A stretch of DNA of 8,818 nt. It comes from Cellvibrionales bacterium UBA3090. Its GTDB lineage: Bacteria; Pseudomonadota; Gammaproteobacteria; Pseudomonadales; Porticoccaceae. Within the stretch, counting starts at the first letter, position 1. Every line of letters begins with the position of its first letter. The stretch is from assembly GCA_002367235.1 (NCBI GenBank), contig DFBC01000154.1, positions 1-8,818 of the forward strand, written 5' to 3'. The translations under genes and the position numbers were made by a program. The notes beneath the pieces are model-generated. The model saw only the letters and a program-made list of their open reading frames with translations, did not search any database and was not told where the DNA came from. This document shows positions 6,780 through 8,818 of this stretch, in pieces.

Positions 6780-7271
6780 ATGGCCAGGATCATCGTTTTA
6801 CTCGCTATCGCCTTTCTCATTTATTTATTCTTGGGCGCACTTAAACAACGCTCGCCTCAGCAACGGAAACAACTACTGTTGCGCGGGCTGCTCTTTGCAC
6901 TGATTGCCGCTATCCTCCTGCTGGCAGCAACAGGAAGGGTTCACTGGGTAATGGCAGCACTGGCGGCCGCACTCCCCTTTGTTAAAGGACTTTTCGGCTT
7001 ACTGATGAGGACACTGCCGTTCCTGCAAGTCTTGCTGAAACACCGACAGTCCAGTTCAGAACAATCCAGTGCACCAAGCAGCAATCCAGAAATAGACGAA
7101 GAAGAAGCATGGAAAATACTGGGCCTTAATCCAGAGGCGAGCAGAGAAGACATCATTAAAGCCCACAAACGCCTGATACAAAAACTACACCCAGACCGGG
7201 GAGGAAACGATTATCTTGCGGCAAAGCTCAATGCAGCCAGAGATTTATTGCTCGACAAAAAGAAGGGATAA
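6780..7271 (+). CDS. membrane-anchored J-domain (DnaJ-like) protein, Pam18/Tim14-like
   Basis: A 163-aa protein. Residues 3-21 form a clear hydrophobic N-terminal segment, followed by hydrophobic stretches at about 35-51 and 54-78, so one to three membrane spans. A Ser-rich linker (about 91-103) and an acidic patch precede a C-terminal J-domain (about 109-161): EEAWKILGLNPEASREDIIKA, then RRL-type basic helix residues, the invariant HPD (137-139) in HPDRGG, and AAKLNAARDLL. The order (membrane anchor first, J-domain last) and the HPDRGGN...AAKLNAA sequence resemble mitochondrial Pam18/Tim14. It should stimulate a DnaK-type Hsp70 at the cytoplasmic face of the inner membrane; its client is unknown. 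AAGGTG (6766-6771) lies 8 nt before the ATG. It follows trhP by 108 bp on the same strand with no clear terminator between, so co-transcription is possible. It meets cmoM tail to tail. Confidence 0.85.
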   Translation: MARIIVLLAIAFLIYLFLGALKQRSPQQRKQLLLRGLLFALIAAILLLAATGRVHWVMAALAAALPFVKGLFGLLMRTLPFLQVLLKHRQSSSEQSSAPSSNPEIDEEEAWKILGLNPEASREDIIKAHKRLIQKLHPDRGGNDYLAAKLNAARDLLLDKKKG

Positions 7272-7281
7272 GTGGAAATAA

Positions 7282-8079
7282 TTACTCATTAAGTGGCGTA
7301 GCTTTATCTGTATGTTTTAACAATAAGTGAATATATCGGCCCAGCCACATATAGGGCTCTCTCTGGGAGTACTTCAGCTCCATCTTAATAACATCCTCAG
7401 GCACGGCATGGCCGCCACGCACAGTGGTCACATAATCATGGAACACTCTGACACCGCACGCGCTTTCTACCTGAAGGCCCAACTTATCACACCAGCCTTG
7501 CACCTGCTCTGGGTACAGGGGATTGCCCGGCGTCAAACTACCGGGATCGGCAACAAACGATGCCTGGTTTAACCAATTGAAATTTCCTCGAATTAAATTG
7601 CGGTACTCCAGCGAATGGCGGTTGTAATAGGTCAGTGAAAGCGTGCCTGTGTCTGAAAGGTAGCCCTTTAAGTGAGCGATCAAGGCTTCGGGATCCGCCA
7701 ACCACTCAACGACAGCATGGCAAAGAACAAGATCAAACGTCCCTTTTACATGATTCGATAACGACTGGAATGGACAATGATACCAATGAATATCATCCAG
7801 AACCCCAGCCTGCTCGGCAGAGGATCTGGCAATAGCCAACATTTCACTGGAGATATCGTTCACCGTCACCTGATGCCCGAGTTTTGCTAAACGGACCGCC
7901 AACTGCCCAAGGCCAGCACCAACATCCAAAACTCTCAGTGGTTTGCTTCCGTAAATATCAGGAATAGCTTCCTCTATGTCACGCCATAACACAGCCAGCC
8001 GAATGTCGCCCTTTAAGCTGCCATATACCTTTCGCTGAAACCGCTCAGCCAAATCATCAAAATTTCTATCTTCGTTCAT
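7282..8079 (-). CDS. cmoM: tRNA 5-carboxymethoxyuridine methyltransferase CmoM (SmtA)
   Basis: A 265-aa class I SAM-dependent methyltransferase matching E. coli CmoM/SmtA (261 aa). It methylates the carboxyl group of cmo5U34 to mcmo5U34 in tRNAs reading Ala, Ser, Pro and Thr codons. The start DRNFDDLAERFQRKVYGSLKG parallels E. coli DRNFDDIAEKFSRNIYGTTKG. SAM motif I is VLDVGAGLGQLA (50-61), with acidic D75 after beta-2. HAVVEWLADP (121-130), GNFNWL (165-170), GVRVFHDY (209-216) and QREPYMWLGRYIH (239-251) are CmoM-specific blocks. The ATG at 8077-8079 is chosen because it aligns with the family start; a GTG two codons upstream is possible, but a weak purine run (AAAAGAA) would lie too close to it. 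The enzyme acts after the TrhO/TrhP and CmoA/CmoB steps; cmoA and cmoB are not in the window. Confidence 0.93.
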   Translation of the reverse strand: MNEDRNFDDLAERFQRKVYGSLKGDIRLAVLWRDIEEAIPDIYGSKPLRVLDVGAGLGQLAVRLAKLGHQVTVNDISSEMLAIARSSAEQAGVLDDIHWYHCPFQSLSNHVKGTFDLVLCHAVVEWLADPEALIAHLKGYLSDTGTLSLTYYNRHSLEYRNLIRGNFNWLNQASFVADPGSLTPGNPLYPEQVQGWCDKLGLQVESACGVRVFHDYVTTVRGGHAVPEDVIKMELKYSQREPYMWLGRYIHLLLKHTDKATPLNE

Positions 8080-8270
8080 TTGCACATTCTTTTATGACCA
8101 ATAAGGACTGCTATAACGTAAATTCAACAACCAAACCTAATACCCAATTTACTGTTTTCCCCTCAATACACTTGCCTTCTCCGCAACACCATCGTCATCC
8201 CTAACCATTAGACACCGCTTTTTAAAGCATTACGGACTCTTTGTATTCTTCAAATACTTGGCGATAAAAT

Positions 8271-8299
8271 TTGACTTCCGCTTTTAGTGGTACTATTCA
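8271..8299 (+). promoter_or_regulatory. weak candidate promoter upstream of yegP
   Basis: TTGACT (5 of 6 to the -35 consensus), a 17-nt spacer, then TATTCA (3 of 6). TACTAT at 8291-8296 is a better -10 but leaves only a 14-nt spacer. A start near 8306 would place the 8324-8357 hairpin inside the leader RNA. Confidence 0.28.
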
Positions 8300-8323
8300 A
8301 AACCTGCACTGAACATAAAACAA

Positions 8324-8357
8324 GTTGTTAGTTGCCCCCTTTGGGATTGCTAACAAC
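8324..8357 (+). other. hairpin in the presumed yegP leader
   Basis: Perfect 8-bp inverted repeat GTTGTTAG (8324-8331) / CTAACAAC (8350-8357), with an inner CCC-TTT-GGG mini-stem (8337-8345). No T-tract follows at once, so it is not a standard terminator. It may be an RNA leader structure or a protein-binding palindrome. It lies 71 nt before the yegP start. Confidence 0.4.
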
Positions 8358-8416
8358 GCAGCAAGTTTCTTATTTGTTCACTGGGCGCAACAAACATAAT
8401 TATTCTTATAATGATG

Positions 8417-8423
8417 AAGGTGA
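8417..8423 (+). promoter_or_regulatory. ribosome binding site deciding the yegP start
   Basis: AAGGTGA lies 5 nt before the ATG at 8429. It overlaps the codons that would follow the upstream ATGs at 8411 and 8414, so those are unlikely starts. Confidence 0.7.
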
Positions 8424-8428
8424 TAGAT

Positions 8429-8758
8429 ATGTCCAGCTGGTTCGAGTTAAACAAAGATACTGAAGCTCAATTCAACTTTTCTCTAAAAAATGACGACGGA
8501 GAAACTATTTTAACAAACATCCAACCCTATATATCCAAGGGTTCCGCCAAGGCGGACATTGAAGCAGTTCAACGAAACTGCGCATACATAGATCGGTACG
8601 ACACCAAAGAATCCCCTGCGGGAGAACACTACTTCAATCTGCAGTCACCCAACCATCACATTATCGCAACAAGCCCCATGTACCAAACAGCAGAATCTCG
8701 TGATACTGCTATTAATTCGGTGATTTCCAGTGGCTCGACCAGAGTCATAAAAAGCTAA
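8429..8758 (+). CDS. yegP: YegP family protein (UPF0339, tandem DUF1508)
   Basis: A 109-aa small soluble protein closely matching E. coli YegP (110 aa). Two DUF1508 repeats are visible: the first, WFELNKDTEAQFNFSLKNDD plus GETILTN and an alpha-helix (about residues 4-52); the second, GEHYFNLQSPNHHIIATSPMY plus a helix (about 63-105). Each repeat has a beta-hairpin [FY]xFxLK/Q...GxxIxxS followed by a helix containing the A-x-x-x-I-x-S-V pattern. No signal peptide or membrane segment. The molecular function of the family is unknown to me. The start at 8429 gives MSSWFEL, equivalent to E. coli MAGWFEL, with a strong Shine-Dalgarno. In E. coli yegP lies beside yegQ (trhP); here it is in the same neighbourhood but separated by the J-protein and cmoM, and probably transcribed alone, ending at the terminator at 8793. 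Confidence 0.9.
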   Translation: MSSWFELNKDTEAQFNFSLKNDDGETILTNIQPYISKGSAKADIEAVQRNCAYIDRYDTKESPAGEHYFNLQSPNHHIIATSPMYQTAESRDTAINSVISSGSTRVIKS

Positions 8759-8792
8759 TCCAGCTCCAACCAAACTCTATAACGACAAACCT

Positions 8793-8818
8793 AGCCCTGC
8801 CGTCAAGGACAGGGCTTT
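8793..8818 (+). terminator. intrinsic terminator after yegP, cut by the window end
   Basis: Stem AGCCCTG (8793-8799) / CAGGGCT (8810-8816) with a 10-nt loop, entering a T run of which only the first bases are visible. It lies 34 nt after the yegP stop. Confidence 0.75.

Larger units (their letters stand above)
8080..8428. other. gene-free region between cmoM and yegP
   Basis: About 349 bp between divergent genes, AT-rich and without a supported coding frame. It contains a candidate promoter (8271-8299), a long hairpin (8324-8357) and the yegP ribosome binding site. A 36-codon frame at 8094-8204 (+) has no Shine-Dalgarno and a low-complexity composition, so I do not call it a gene. No confident cmoM promoter could be picked on the minus strand. 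Confidence 0.55.

Noticed and set aside
8094..8204. 36-codon frame upstream of yegP
   Set aside because: No ribosome binding site, biased Thr/Pro/His composition and no recognisable similarity.
8324..8357. Integron attC site
   Set aside because: The arms run GTT...AAC rather than the attC order RYYYAAC...GTTRRRY, the core consensus is not met, and no cassette array or integrase is present.

Overview
The window looks like chromosomal DNA of a gammaproteobacterium, probably a marine PHB-storing lineage. Each recognisable protein has a close E. coli or proteobacterial counterpart (AcnB, TrhO, TrhP, CmoM, YegP, and an intracellular PHB depolymerase of the Ralstonia PhaZ1 type). GC is moderate, stops are standard, and no mobile element, tRNA, rRNA or CRISPR array is visible. 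The genus cannot be fixed from this sequence.

Layout. Positions 2-2509 hold acnB (aconitase B / 2-methylisocitrate dehydratase). It is cut at its 5' end by the window edge and interrupted by an in-frame TAA at 977-979. The reading frame is identical on both sides of that stop and the protein stays highly conserved downstream, so this is a single-codon event rather than a frameshift. A strong terminator follows at 2553-2581. Next come phaZ (2704-3927, +), a palindromic bidirectional terminator (3958-3984) and the convergent gene trhO (4041-5033, -). A 306-bp divergent intergenic region separates trhO from trhP (5340-6671, +). A small membrane-anchored J-domain protein follows (6780-7271, +) and meets the convergent gene cmoM (7282-8079, -) with a 10-bp gap. 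After a 349-bp gene-free region containing a hairpin comes a yegP-type DUF1508 gene (8429-8758, +) and a terminator cut by the window end.

How the genes fit together. The right two thirds of the window is effectively a tRNA wobble-U34 modification neighbourhood. TrhO (oxygen-dependent) and TrhP (prephenate-linked, Fe-S U32 family) are the two alternative enzymes for 5-hydroxyuridine-34. CmoA/CmoB, not in this window, would turn that into cmo5U, and CmoM methylates it to mcmo5U. These genes are scattered in E. coli but lie within about 4 kb here, with a J-domain membrane protein and a YegP-family protein of unknown function among them. In E. coli yegP also neighbours yegQ (trhP). AcnB and PhaZ supply central-carbon functions (TCA/methylcitrate cycle and PHB mobilisation to acetyl-CoA) and have no evident operonic link to the tRNA genes.

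Most notable: (1) the in-frame stop in acnB, which falls in the linker between the swivel domain and the catalytic Fe-S domains; (2) the trhO/trhP/cmoM clustering; (3) the Pam18/Tim14-like J-protein and the yegP gene embedded in that cluster.
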